In this document: one piece after another, positions 22,953-31,890 of the stretch
Position numbering within the stretch: position 1 is the stretch's first letter
Layout of the letters: every line of letters begins with the position of its first letter
DNA from: a virus
IMG/VR virus record: IMGVR_UViG_3300044634_002660
Coordinates: 1-62,854 of that record
Length of the DNA: 62,854 nucleotides
Strand: one strand, 5' to 3'
Translations under genes and position numbers: made by a program
The notes under the pieces: generated by a model
Told to the model about the DNA's origin: nothing
Seen by the model: only the letters and a program-made list of their open reading frames with translations
The model's database searches: none

Positions 22953-24983
22953 ATGACAGGTGTAGAAAGATACAGTAGCAAAGCAAAAGTCTCATACAAC
23001 ATTGGTGATATTGGTCCCAGTGGTGGACTTATCTTTGCTACTCCATCAACAGATGGCAATACAACTGGAGAATATTTTGAAGCCGCCCCTTATGGGTGGA
23101 ATAGTGGAGCAGACCCCTCAAGAACTTGGGCAGAATCTGCATATCAAACAACAAATGTTGCAGGCGCTACTGGAACAGTTTTTGGCACTGGTTATGCCAA
23201 TACTTTGGCAATTATTGCTCAAGGAAATACAAACACTGCTACATCAGCAGCAGCACTTGCTCAGTCTTACAGGGGTGGAGGTTTTAGTGATTGGTTCTTA
23301 CCGTCATTTAACGAATTAACTCAGTTAGTTCAGGTACTTTTTGTTGACAATGGCAATATTGCAAATTTAGTAGAAAACACATCAGGAGTTGTTAACTATT
23401 GGAGCTCTACACAGGAGACTAATAATATATATCTTAATGCCCCCGCTAGGGCATTATCATGGATGTATTTTGGAGATGTTGGCCCTGAGAAGTCAGATCT
23501 TTTCTCTGTTAGACCAGTAAGAATGTTCTCAGTTACATCTTCATCATCTGTTCAAAGATCAGGTAATGATTCTGCTTATGGAAGCGGTCAAGATGGAACC
23601 GTTGTGATTGCGTCAAATATCTCTTTAACAAGAGATATGTACTATAGCAATCTTACAATTAATAGTGGTTCTCACTTAAATACAAATGGTTTTAAAGTTT
23701 TTGTAAAGAATAAATTAACAGTAAACGGAAGTATTGGTATAACATCTGCACAATCTGTTTCTACAGGAACTCTTGCTGGTCGTTTAGCCGTCGGTTCGGG
23801 TAATACAAGTGTATCTATTGGAGGTAACTCAGGTGGAAACACTTTTACTGCTTCTCAACTTACAGCATCTGATAGATCAAATCTTGAATTTCTTATTTCG
23901 GGCATAGCGTTTAATTCATCTGGAGTAATCACTTCTATTAAAGGGGGTGCTGCTGGAGTGGCAGGAGCAAACGGAACCGTAACTGCAGGAGGGGCTGGCA
24001 GTCCAGGAACTCTCTCAAGAAATGCCCTAGTTCCTGGCGGTCCTGGAAGCCCCGGAACGGCTCCACCTGCATCTGCTGGAGGCGCTGGAGGCGCTGGAGG
24101 TGCGGTTGTCCTTATTGTTGCTAAGCAAGTCATTGGTTCTGGAGTGATTTTATCTCAAGGACAAAATGCAAATGTCGGGGCAAGTAGTTCAACGGGAAAT
24201 GTTGGCAACACTGCCCCTACTGCAACACTAACTCATTTAGTTGATGGCTCTGCTCATTATAGAACTGGGGATGGTACAACTGGTCCTCACGCATCCGTTA
24301 CTGCACCCAATGTTCCTCATGGCACTCATTTCCCATATACACAAAATAGATTGCATGGTCACACATACCGCCATGTTCATACGGGTAATAACCATCATAC
24401 TAATAACAATGTTTTTGGTGCTTATCATAACAATCATGGAGAGCAAGCTCCTATAACAAATCCTCATCATTATGGAGATTTTAATGATACACCTCATGTT
24501 GACACTTTAACATCAACATACTTTGCAATTAGTGGTATTCCACATAATACCGGTCATAGAAACCATACTGGAATTGCTTTTACATTTACATACACTCACT
24601 ATAGTGGAGCATTTAATTCAACCAATGACACACAACATTTCACACGCCATTGGCCTGCCCAACATGATGGTAAATACCACATTCCTGCGAGTCATGAGCA
24701 TGTAGGCTATCCAAGACATCATGTTGACAATAACCATTCTCACTTCAGAGCCAGAAACGCAGGAACGGTTTCAACACAGGGCAGCAACCCCTATCCAGGC
24801 GGGGCAGGTGGGGCAGCAGGTTCTTCAACAGCAGGTTCTTCTGGCATAACCGGTGGTGGTGGTGGTATAATTGTTATTACAGATTTAATCGCTAATACAG
24901 TAACAACATCAACAGTTGGTGGTACTGTGTCTGGTGGTGGAACAGGTCAATCAGGAACTGTTCTTACAATATTAAATCAATAG
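22953..24983 (+). CDS. Fibre tip protein with DUF1566-like domain and His-rich insertion
   Basis: A 676-residue protein. Residues about 18-205 look like a DUF1566/Lcl-type domain related to C-type-lectin-like folds (SDWFLPSFNELTQLVQVLF, VNYWSSTQE, FSVRPVRMFS). Residues 205-425 repeat the module of the preceding gene (YGSGQDGTVVIASNISLT), then a Gly-rich segment. Residues about 428-600 are an insertion with about 30 His (roughly one in six). A Gly-rich end closes the module. A receptor-binding adhesin is likely. The His-rich part may bind metal ions that stabilise the tip. Confidence 0.75.
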   Translation: MTGVERYSSKAKVSYNIGDIGPSGGLIFATPSTDGNTTGEYFEAAPYGWNSGADPSRTWAESAYQTTNVAGATGTVFGTGYANTLAIIAQGNTNTATSAAALAQSYRGGGFSDWFLPSFNELTQLVQVLFVDNGNIANLVENTSGVVNYWSSTQETNNIYLNAPARALSWMYFGDVGPEKSDLFSVRPVRMFSVTSSSSVQRSGNDSAYGSGQDGTVVIASNISLTRDMYYSNLTINSGSHLNTNGFKVFVKNKLTVNGSIGITSAQSVSTGTLAGRLAVGSGNTSVSIGGNSGGNTFTASQLTASDRSNLEFLISGIAFNSSGVITSIKGGAAGVAGANGTVTAGGAGSPGTLSRNALVPGGPGSPGTAPPASAGGAGGAGGAVVLIVAKQVIGSGVILSQGQNANVGASSSTGNVGNTAPTATLTHLVDGSAHYRTGDGTTGPHASVTAPNVPHGTHFPYTQNRLHGHTYRHVHTGNNHHTNNNVFGAYHNNHGEQAPITNPHHYGDFNDTPHVDTLTSTYFAISGIPHNTGHRNHTGIAFTFTYTHYSGAFNSTNDTQHFTRHWPAQHDGKYHIPASHEHVGYPRHHVDNNHSHFRARNAGTVSTQGSNPYPGGAGGAAGSSTAGSSGITGGGGGIIVITDLIANTVTTSTVGGTVSGGGTGQSGTVLTILNQ

Positions 24984-24990
24984 AGGTTTT

Positions 24991-25221
24991 ATGGAATTCA
25001 CACTTTCAAATGAAAAGAAAATAGAGATGGCTCAGCATGCGTTGAGCACACTCGAAATGCATTACTATCGGGAAATCATTATGCTAGGGGAAAATCCAGA
25101 GACATTTGTTCTTCCTAACCCATCGGAAATCACCGATCCACTTCAGGCTGCGTCATATGCAAGCGTAATTTCGCTTAGTCAAAAGATTGCAAATATTCAA
25201 GAAATTATTGATTCGATTTAA
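24991..25221 (+). CDS. Small helical protein
   Basis: A 76-residue, mainly helical protein beginning MEFTLSNEKKIEMAQHALST, with GAGG before the start. The C-terminus SLSQKIANIQEIIDSI is an amphipathic coiled coil. No family recognised. It could be a small chaperone or fibre-assembly protein, since it follows the fibre tip gene directly. Confidence 0.55.
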   Translation: MEFTLSNEKKIEMAQHALSTLEMHYYREIIMLGENPETFVLPNPSEITDPLQAASYASVISLSQKIANIQEIIDSI

Positions 25222-25225
25222 GAAG

Positions 25226-25627
25226 ATGGATAGGGTCATATATTGTCCATCGGATGATTTTTTAGAAGAAGCATCTACCCTATCTTCAAAAAACTATTTG
25301 CAAATAATTATTGGAGACAACTCTCACACTGAAAGTTTAATTTTCGATAGAGAAAAAGTATCAGTAGTTTCTATACCTGTGTATAGAGGTTATACATTAT
25401 TAGGCAATGTTAAAAAAGGGTTCCATCAAAGTCTTAATTATAAAAATGAATTTATTATTATAAAAAATAAAATTCAGTTATTTGTTAATAACAAAATTAT
25501 TAAACCGATGTATGAAGAATCTCATGTCGCAAAATTTATATTTATTTGCGAAGAAATTGGGGATTATTCATGTAGAATAGTCGTTGATGGAAAAATAGAA
25601 GAGGAGTTTTGTTTTGTTGTCAATTGA
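25226..25627 (+). CDS. Hypothetical beta-rich protein
   Basis: A 133-residue protein from ATG 25226 (MDRVIYCPSDDFLEEASTLS). An earlier in-frame ATG would lie inside the preceding gene and is less likely. Predicted mostly beta (KNEFIIIKNKIQLFVNNKII, SCRIVVDGKIEEEFCFVV). It overlaps the oxygenase gene by 14 bases. Unknown function, perhaps linked to the oxygenase/halogenase cassette. Confidence 0.55.
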   Translation: MDRVIYCPSDDFLEEASTLSSKNYLQIIIGDNSHTESLIFDREKVSVVSIPVYRGYTLLGNVKKGFHQSLNYKNEFIIIKNKIQLFVNNKIIKPMYEESHVAKFIFICEEIGDYSCRIVVDGKIEEEFCFVVN

Positions 25628-26213
25628 GAAAGAGGAGAAGGCTCCTTGCATTTGGGTTTACAAAAACGCTTTTGATAGTAAAAATTTTTGCGAATTGGTG
25701 GAGGAAGAAACAGAAAAAGACTGGCCGTATATTGATTGGGTTTACTCTAGCACTGGTGATGACCAAGACAGGCAGACTAGCGAATATAGAACATCTCTTG
25801 AGATGTCAATGAATTTATTCTTTTCTGAAACAATTAATAAAAATTTAAAACATATACAAGATTTATTTTTAAAAGATATTTTTTCTAAAATTGATGAATG
25901 CGTATGGGATTATAGAACATGTTTTGATTTACACCTCAACGCAGATTCTGGTTACGCTCTTTTGAAGTATCTTGATGGAGGGGAATATCATATTCATCAT
26001 GACCACTCTTCTAGCAATGGAAGAGTTTTAAGCCTAGTTGCTTGTCTTGGCGATGATTTTGAAGGAGGAGAGTTGGAGTTCAATAATTTTGATTTGACAA
26101 TTAAACTTGAAAAAAACTCATTGGTTCTATTCCCCTCAAACTTTCCTTATACGCACATTGCTCACCCTGTAAAAAGCGGTGTGAAATACAGTCTGGTAAC
26201 ATGGTATATATGA
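25614..26213 (+). CDS. 2-oxoglutarate/Fe(II)-dependent oxygenase, prolyl-4-hydroxylase-like
   Basis: A 199-residue protein, start TTG at 25614 just after the overlapping previous gene. The facial triad is visible: HHDHSS (HxD) around residue 128, and the distal His in FPSNFPYTHIAHPVKSGVK near 182, followed by a basic residue for the co-substrate carboxylate. The strand LVACLGDDFEGGELEFNNF is the typical double-stranded beta-helix core of P4H-type enzymes. Substrate unknown: protein, free amino acid or small molecule. It lies two genes before a halogenase. Confidence 0.85.
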   Translation: MLSIEKEEKAPCIWVYKNAFDSKNFCELVEEETEKDWPYIDWVYSSTGDDQDRQTSEYRTSLEMSMNLFFSETINKNLKHIQDLFLKDIFSKIDECVWDYRTCFDLHLNADSGYALLKYLDGGEYHIHHDHSSSNGRVLSLVACLGDDFEGGELEFNNFDLTIKLEKNSLVLFPSNFPYTHIAHPVKSGVKYSLVTWYI

Positions 26214-27250
26214 AAAATATTTCTGAAATCGATCCTTCTTTGTATGTCTCATACTTTCTCACAGAAGAGAGTGGAGATGTCATTCTTAAATTTAATACAT
26301 CAATTGGATTAGTTGATATTGATATAGACGATTACGATACATTTTCAACAGAAGTTGGAACCCTTATTGCTTTTAAAAAGTTTCATTCTGGCATCCATAA
26401 TTATGTGTATTTTGCTGGTTTGGATAAAAAATATTTTCAAAACCTAGCTTATGAATTTTTTCAAGAACATTTTGATAGACAAATAGATGAATTTTTTGTA
26501 GTTTACTCATTTCTAGACTCATCGGTAGTTCCAGCGAGAGATAATCAGTCACTCGCCTACAATTTTATTCCAGATAGTTTTGTAAGATGTGATTACGGAA
26601 TGCTCGGTGTTAAGCCATTTTATTTACTCCCAAACAGACTTTCAATAAAAAGAACGGCAAGTCTTATGGATATTGCAGGGGTCGGTCATCTTTTATGCAC
26701 ATTCACAGATAACACAGAAAACCCTAATAAAGACTCTCAAGGAGCAAACGCAAACGCAAGGACTCTTACCGGTGCTTTAAAAACCATTTATGAATGGTCT
26801 GAGGTATATAAGCCTCCATTTAGTAACCAAGAGCCAATTGCTAAGGCTGCATATGATTTTCTGAATGAGATTGGGATGCCAGAAGATGTTTTAGCCGATA
26901 TTATCAATTCACAGGGGGATATGAAGGTTGCCAGATACCTTAAAGGTGAAACTAGACAGGTGTATGACATAGACGAAAACACACAGACACCAGACTCTTT
27001 GAAAAAATTTATGAATAATAGATGCAAATATTCATATTTATCCAATATAAAGAGCAACCATCAAAATGGTTTTGCAATACCAGATTCTGTTATTGCAAAA
27101 GAAAAAGAAAGTTTTGCTTCAAAAATTTTTGATTTTTGCCTTATTCATGGTATAAACTTTAATAATAATGAAGAGGTAATGAACTATTTTTCACAAAATC
27201 CAAATCAAGAATTAGAAAAATTAATTGCTTTATATAATCAAATTAATTAA
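26201..27250 (+). CDS. Hypothetical protein in oxygenase-halogenase cassette
   Basis: A 349-residue protein starting at ATG 26201 (MVYMKNISEIDPSLYVSYFL) or 26210. No membrane segment or known motif. The N-terminal half is alpha/beta, the C-terminal half helical with several Lys/Asn-rich helices. It overlaps the oxygenase gene end by 13 bases, so it is co-expressed with it. It might be a substrate-carrier or partner protein for the two oxidative enzymes, but this is only inferred from position. Confidence 0.55.
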   Translation: MVYMKNISEIDPSLYVSYFLTEESGDVILKFNTSIGLVDIDIDDYDTFSTEVGTLIAFKKFHSGIHNYVYFAGLDKKYFQNLAYEFFQEHFDRQIDEFFVVYSFLDSSVVPARDNQSLAYNFIPDSFVRCDYGMLGVKPFYLLPNRLSIKRTASLMDIAGVGHLLCTFTDNTENPNKDSQGANANARTLTGALKTIYEWSEVYKPPFSNQEPIAKAAYDFLNEIGMPEDVLADIINSQGDMKVARYLKGETRQVYDIDENTQTPDSLKKFMNNRCKYSYLSNIKSNHQNGFAIPDSVIAKEKESFASKIFDFCLIHGINFNNNEEVMNYFSQNPNQELEKLIALYNQIN

Positions 27251-27271
27251 ACACATATTGGAGTGTATAGA

Positions 27272-28735
27272 ATGAATAAAATAACAATAGTTGGCAGTGG
27301 TACCGCTGGTTTAGTCGGTGCAATAATGTTACGCTCAGCTTTCCCCTTGATAGACATCACAGTGGTTTCGTCATCTCAAGTTGGAATTATTGGTGTCGGT
27401 GAGGGGTCAACAGAACATTGGAGAATGTTTATGGATGCATGCAACATCCCTCTTGGCGAACTTTTAAATGAAACACAAGCAACCCATAAAAACGGTATTA
27501 GATTTGAAAACTGGACAAAACACACCCCTGATTACTTCCACAGTGTAAGTGATGCAAGCACCATTGGTTATTACAATTTTTACGGCTTATACAATGGTCT
27601 TATTGAGAATAATAAAACATTGACTGAAAATATTGCATCAAGAGCAATGATAGAAAACAAAGTTCGTGCTGACAGACCCCATGAATCTGTGAACCAATAT
27701 CATTTTGATACTGCCCTTCTCAACAATTATTTAACAAAATTATGTCAAGAAAGAAATATTTTTTTCATTGATAGCAAAATCGTTAAAACAAATTTAAGTA
27801 TCGAAGATGGTAGTATTAAATCAGTTATACTGGAAAATCAGGAAATTCTTGAGGCGGATTTTTGGATTGATGCATCAGGGATGGCTCGTATTCTTATATC
27901 AGAGGTAAGTGATGCTAAGTGGAAGTCTTTCTCCAATCATCTTCAGATGAATTCGGCAATCCCTTTCCCTACCGAATCTGACCCCTCTGGAGAAATTAGA
28001 CCATACACAAGGGCTAGGGCTATTCAGAACGGATGGGTTTGGGAAATCCCAACTCAGCAAAGAAGAGGTAATGGTTATGTTTATTCCACAAACTTTTGCA
28101 CTGATGATCAAGCAATTGCTGAAGTGTCAGCGTTGCTTGGATTTGAGGTTCAACCAGTAAAGACTATTAAATTTGACCCCGGTCATCTCGAAAAGATGTG
28201 GGTAAAGAACTGCGCTGCAATCGGTCTATCTTCTGCTTTTGTTGAGCCAATTGAAGCATCCTCCATTGGAGGTACAATTCAACAAATGAGGTGTTTGGTG
28301 GAGAATTTGTCCTCGTACAAGATTGGCCACACTGCTGTTCAAAATGAATACAATAAGAAGATGAATATTATGATGCAAAATATTTTATCCATGATTTATC
28401 TTCATTACATGTCTGACAGAAGAGATACTGAAATGTGGATAAACCAAGCGAATACACCAGTTCCAGAATATTTGCAAAACTTACTAGATTTGTGGAGCGA
28501 AAGACCTCCGTTCCATAATGACATACCAACAAGTAATTATGAAATGTTCCATGTTCCGCATTTTTATCATGTAGCCCAAGGTCAAAAGGTTCTGTCTAGA
28601 GATGCCTCTTCGCTTGCTATAAGTAGATTTAACATCAGAGATGCTGTAAAAAACTCTATGTATTCTGCTAAAATAAGACAATCAGATCATGCAAAGGTGG
28701 ACCATGCGAAATCGCTCAAAGAAATACAATTATAA
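27272..28735 (+). CDS. Flavin-dependent halogenase (tryptophan halogenase family)
   Basis: A 487-residue FAD enzyme from ATG 27272 (GGAG 8 bases ahead). It has the GxGxxG fold start KITIVGSGTAGLVGAIMLRS, then VGIIGVGEGSTEHWRMFM and ATHKNGIRFENW with the conserved Lys position of tryptophan halogenases. WIDASGMARILI and the halogenase-specific WxWxIP string (NGWVWEIPTQQRRG) follow. With reduced flavin, O2 and halide it would halogenate an aromatic substrate. Phage halogenases are known (VirX1 of a cyanophage, from memory). No flavin reductase was seen nearby. Confidence 0.9.
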   Translation: MNKITIVGSGTAGLVGAIMLRSAFPLIDITVVSSSQVGIIGVGEGSTEHWRMFMDACNIPLGELLNETQATHKNGIRFENWTKHTPDYFHSVSDASTIGYYNFYGLYNGLIENNKTLTENIASRAMIENKVRADRPHESVNQYHFDTALLNNYLTKLCQERNIFFIDSKIVKTNLSIEDGSIKSVILENQEILEADFWIDASGMARILISEVSDAKWKSFSNHLQMNSAIPFPTESDPSGEIRPYTRARAIQNGWVWEIPTQQRRGNGYVYSTNFCTDDQAIAEVSALLGFEVQPVKTIKFDPGHLEKMWVKNCAAIGLSSAFVEPIEASSIGGTIQQMRCLVENLSSYKIGHTAVQNEYNKKMNIMMQNILSMIYLHYMSDRRDTEMWINQANTPVPEYLQNLLDLWSERPPFHNDIPTSNYEMFHVPHFYHVAQGQKVLSRDASSLAISRFNIRDAVKNSMYSAKIRQSDHAKVDHAKSLKEIQL

Positions 28736-29504
28736 GATTTCAATGTTTAAGGGAGACACCCCCAAGCCAAAAAGGAATGAAGTTGTAATTGTCCCTGATG
28801 ATAATCGTTTATTAGAAATCCCTCCTTACCTTGGGCAAGGGAACTTGCCTTCTTGGTGGAATTCTCTCCCTGTCAAAAGTATGTCTTTAAGAAGATGTAA
28901 TGGGACTTTTGATTATCTTCAATACGGTTTTATTATTCCCATGTGGACAGATGTGACTATTAGACCAGGTGCATCAGGTGTAAAATTTGAATATAAAATG
29001 AGTTCTTTTGGTGATAATTATTCTTTTCATGTAGAGGACTTTCAAGCTGAAAGCGCAAGTGGCTGTCCTGTTGGTGAAAATAGAGCATTGAAAAATTTTA
29101 ATTATCCAAAGCTTGTTTCTCCTTGGAGATTCTTTACACCAAAAGGTGTTTCCTTAATGTCTTTGCCCATTCTTCATGAGCCAAATCCGAACTATACGAT
29201 TATGCCTGGTATTGTCCACACTGATTTCTACCATCAAATTCATGTTGTTATATCTGTATTAACGGATAAAGAATTCACCATCCCCGCTGGGACACCTATT
29301 CAGCATATGGTTCCTATTAAAAGAAATGAAGGCATTGATAAGATTATTTTCGGTAATGAAAGTATGTATAAATTTCACATTGGGAATGGGATGGGTGAGG
29401 GTAGTCTTGTAGTGCCGGACAACAGCCAGACCTATAGAAAACTTAGAATGCAGAACGATGAAGAAGCAGAAAGGAAAAGAAGATGGAATTTTTTCAAAAA
29501 ATAA
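28704..29504 (+). CDS. Hypothetical protein next to halogenase
   Basis: A 266-residue protein from ATG 28704, overlapping the halogenase end by 32 bases. It is Pro/Trp-rich and beta-like (GQGNLPSWWNSLPVKSM, PMWTDVTIRPGASGVKFEYK, HQIHVVISVLTDKEFTIPAG), possibly a cupin-like sandwich. I recall similar proteins in other phages, but I cannot name a function. The C-terminus is highly charged (NDEEAERKRRWNFFKK). The coupling suggests it works with the halogenase. Confidence 0.6.
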   Translation: MRNRSKKYNYKISMFKGDTPKPKRNEVVIVPDDNRLLEIPPYLGQGNLPSWWNSLPVKSMSLRRCNGTFDYLQYGFIIPMWTDVTIRPGASGVKFEYKMSSFGDNYSFHVEDFQAESASGCPVGENRALKNFNYPKLVSPWRFFTPKGVSLMSLPILHEPNPNYTIMPGIVHTDFYHQIHVVISVLTDKEFTIPAGTPIQHMVPIKRNEGIDKIIFGNESMYKFHIGNGMGEGSLVVPDNSQTYRKLRMQNDEEAERKRRWNFFKK

Positions 29505-29773
29505 TTAATGCTGTCAAGACCATGAGTAATCGCTCATACTGGACAAGTGTTAACACAGTAGAGGCTTGGGGCTTTGCTACCAAGATTGCAATTATCTTTC
29601 CGGGTCTTCTTCTCGGCAAGCAATTTTGGTGGTTATATATTTTCGCCATCATTTCCAGCGTTGCTCTTATTTGGACTTCAACACACAAGACCCTTCCAAC
29701 AATCATCCTTTTCAATGTCGCTTGGGTGGTTTTGGCAAGTTTATCGATATTAAAACATTTTTGGTGGTTTTGA
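29483..29773 (+). CDS. Small membrane protein
   Basis: A 96-residue protein (start ATG 29483; MSNRS at 29522 is an alternative). It has three likely membrane helices: ATKIAIIFPGLLLGKQFWWL, YIFAIISSVALIW and TIILFNVAWVVLASLSILKH. It ends the accessory cassette. It may anchor the cassette enzymes or be a separate exclusion factor. Unknown function. Confidence 0.6.
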   Translation: MEFFQKIINAVKTMSNRSYWTSVNTVEAWGFATKIAIIFPGLLLGKQFWWLYIFAIISSVALIWTSTHKTLPTIILFNVAWVVLASLSILKHFWWF

Positions 29774-29799
29774 GATTTACCAACTAAAACCGTATGCTG

Positions 29800-29805
29800 T
29801 ATAAT
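29800..29805 (+). promoter_or_regulatory. -10 box TATAAT (in TGTATAAT); near-leaderless start
   Basis: TGTATAAT lies 9 bases before the ATG of the connector gene at 29815, so transcription starting 6-8 bases after the box would leave almost no leader. TTTACC (29777-29782) upstream is a possible -35 box with about 17-18 bases spacing. Confidence 0.6.
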
Positions 29806-29814
29806 TAAAGCATA

Positions 29815-30741
29815 ATGGATGAAGTAAAGATCAATACATCTAAAACCCTCACACTAACCCTGCCAAGTGACCCAACATCAAATCTAGTGTCAGTATCTCT
29901 GTACCATGAGTTCGGTGATTTGGTGTCAGGACCGACCAGCGCAACCAGAACGGGCGCAGGTGTTTATACAATCACCTATGGGCAACAATCTTCGGGTATC
30001 TATATTTTAAATTCAAGTGGCAAGTATCGTGCTGATTTCACATATACGGTTTCTGGCACATCTTATACGCAATCTCAAATATTTAGCGTTTACGCCCCCT
30101 ATGTGACATATGAGGAATTCTTTGAGGAGTATCCAGAACTTGAGGAAACTTTTGGTTCCAAGTTTGATAAATCCGAGAGGCAAGTCCGTAATATTGTTAA
30201 CACATTTACCGGCCAATCTTTTGACCCTTACTACAATAAGACAATTTTTATGCATGGATCAAATTCGGAAAATCTCCACTTACCTCTCCCATTGTTTAAT
30301 CTTAAAAAAGTTGTTACTGATGTCGGAACGACAATGGAAGAAGTCATTCATGATGTTGATAACAATATTACAAATATTGAAAAAGTTAGATCTCAACCAT
30401 TTAATTTTGAATCGACGTATTTCCTTCGCTGGAAGAAGTCGCTTCTTGACACAATCAATGTAATGCTTTACACAAATAAATTTAAACCTAAAACAACATA
30501 CACTGTGCTTGGCGATTATGGCTGGCAGTATGTACCAGAGAATGTCAAACAAGCCTCTATTTTAATTATTGCAGATATGTTGAATGATGACTCTACATAC
30601 AGAAGACATGGCTTTTATGCGGTTGATCTTGACATTGTTAAACTTCAAACAAAACAATCCTTTTATGAATCAACAGGAAATATTGATGCAGACACTCTTC
30701 TTATGGACTACACATTATTTATCATGGACTATGTTGGATAA
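29815..30741 (+). CDS. Head-tail connector (adaptor) with Ig-like N-domain
   Basis: A 308-residue protein. Residues 1-95 form an Ig-like beta domain (SKTLTLTLPSDPTSNLVSVS). Residues 100-308 fit the gp6/adaptor type that docks on the portal (YVTYEEFFEEYPELEETFGS, then RWKKSLLDTINVMLY, and QASILIIADMLNDDSTYRRH). It opens the connector operon, with a likely near-leaderless start. Role by analogy with siphophage connector clusters. Confidence 0.75.
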   Translation: MDEVKINTSKTLTLTLPSDPTSNLVSVSLYHEFGDLVSGPTSATRTGAGVYTITYGQQSSGIYILNSSGKYRADFTYTVSGTSYTQSQIFSVYAPYVTYEEFFEEYPELEETFGSKFDKSERQVRNIVNTFTGQSFDPYYNKTIFMHGSNSENLHLPLPLFNLKKVVTDVGTTMEEVIHDVDNNITNIEKVRSQPFNFESTYFLRWKKSLLDTINVMLYTNKFKPKTTYTVLGDYGWQYVPENVKQASILIIADMLNDDSTYRRHGFYAVDLDIVKLQTKQSFYESTGNIDADTLLMDYTLFIMDYVG

Positions 30742-31133
30742 TGGCTTCAGTAGGCTATTTGAGATATCCTCACACAGTTGAGGTTCATGAGAAGACTACT
30801 GCCGAGAATGCAGCTGGTCAAAAGTATTATACCTTCACATTAGATAAGAAAATACCCGCAATTGTTAACTCTCCAGAAGATCAATATTCTGCTGGCACGA
30901 AGATAAGGGTTGCTCCGTATCAAGAGTTTATCCCTGTTTTGCAAATGATTGTTCCCGGTGAATATGCAAGCACTGTTGTGAGTTCTTCAAGAATTTTAAA
31001 TATAAAAGATAGATATGGCAATGTTCTTGAAACTGGTCCATATGAGATTATAACCATTCAAGCAAAGTATGGATGGAACGGTAAAAAACACCATCTTCTA
31101 GCAAGTCTAAGATTAGTTGTGGAGCAGGCATGA
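30741..31133 (+). CDS. Head closure / head-tail joining protein
   Basis: A 130-residue mostly beta protein (YLRYPHTVEVHEKTTAENAA, then EIITIQAKYGWNGKKHHLLA) following the adaptor in the conserved adaptor-closure-tail order. It resembles SPP1 gp16-type stoppers, which seal the packaged head. It overlaps the adaptor by one base. Family assignment rests on size and order. Confidence 0.65.
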   Translation: MASVGYLRYPHTVEVHEKTTAENAAGQKYYTFTLDKKIPAIVNSPEDQYSAGTKIRVAPYQEFIPVLQMIVPGEYASTVVSSSRILNIKDRYGNVLETGPYEIITIQAKYGWNGKKHHLLASLRLVVEQA

Positions 31134-31465
31134 TTGGTTTAAAAATTAATCATAATCTTAGTTCAGTTGTTGACTACATCAACAGTATGGAAAATAACAT
31201 TCAAATGACTGTTTCTAATTCTGTACAAGAAGCAAGGGGTATTCTCGCACAAGAACTTCCGGCATTATTCGGTGGAGGAAATGACGACATTGTAATAGAT
31301 TTTCAATATCATCATGGCTCATACACATTGATAGTTGAAGGTATAAACCAATATCAAGCGTATCATCAAACAGGAATGGATATCGATAGTCTTGTAACAT
31401 ACATGGAAAATAGAATTGTTGACATTGTGCAAGACGGGTTGAATAGGAGCGGTTATGGCAATTAG
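31130..31465 (+). CDS. HK97 gp10-like tail-joining protein
   Basis: A 111-residue protein (ATGA overlap with its predecessor). It has an N-terminal helical stretch SSVVDYINSMENNIQMTVSN and later YQAYHQTGMDIDSLVTYMEN. Third in the connector order, it fits the gp10/neck type that completes the head-tail junction. No decisive motif. Confidence 0.6.
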   Translation: MIGLKINHNLSSVVDYINSMENNIQMTVSNSVQEARGILAQELPALFGGGNDDIVIDFQYHHGSYTLIVEGINQYQAYHQTGMDIDSLVTYMENRIVDIVQDGLNRSGYGN

Positions 31466-31871
31466 TGTTTATGATGTAAATACATATTTAAAAAATGATA
31501 CACAGATCCAAACTATTGCTGGAAAGACCATGAGTTTCTTTCCAGTTGTTTCAACAGACGGGGAGCCTGCTCCTTTTGTTGTTTACTTTTATAATCCAAT
31601 GGTTTCAAATGTTGAGACATATTGGGAAAGATATGACTACATTAAATATTCAATTTTTGACACAGATGTTGATAGGCTTTTTAAGATTTCTGAGAGATTT
31701 ATTGACCTGCTCAGTATTGGAGATGGTGTTGCTAAACAGAATGGGATAACCAGCACTACAGTGAGAATCCTATCATCACAACAAACTGGGTCTAGCCTAT
31801 TAGCCCCTTTGGAAATAAATGGCTGGTATAGGATGAATTTAGACTTCAGAATCTGTGTTGTGGTAAAATAA
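31455..31871 (+). CDS. Tail terminator protein
   Basis: A 138-residue alpha/beta protein (AISVYDVNTYLKNDTQIQTI, then PAPFVVYFYNPMVSNVETYW and YDYIKYSIFDTDVDRLFKIS). This follows the pattern of tail completion/terminator proteins such as lambda gpU, which cap the tail tube. It lies before the major tail protein as usual and overlaps the preceding gene by 11 bases. Confidence 0.72.
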   Translation: MAISVYDVNTYLKNDTQIQTIAGKTMSFFPVVSTDGEPAPFVVYFYNPMVSNVETYWERYDYIKYSIFDTDVDRLFKISERFIDLLSIGDGVAKQNGITSTTVRILSSQQTGSSLLAPLEINGWYRMNLDFRICVVVK

Positions 31872-31890
31872 CTGTGGTAGTATAGTAAAT

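Noticed and set aside
22953-23550. Diversity-generating retroelement target
   Set aside because: No reverse transcriptase and no template repeat within the window; kept only as a question in the findings.
24241-24705. Met/Ile-rich frames in both directions over the His-rich region
   Set aside because: They arise from the repeated CAT codons; the main fibre frame runs through without stops.
30013-30552. Alternative frames over the head-tail connector gene
   Set aside because: Shadow frames; the connector frame fits the operon, start context and protein composition.
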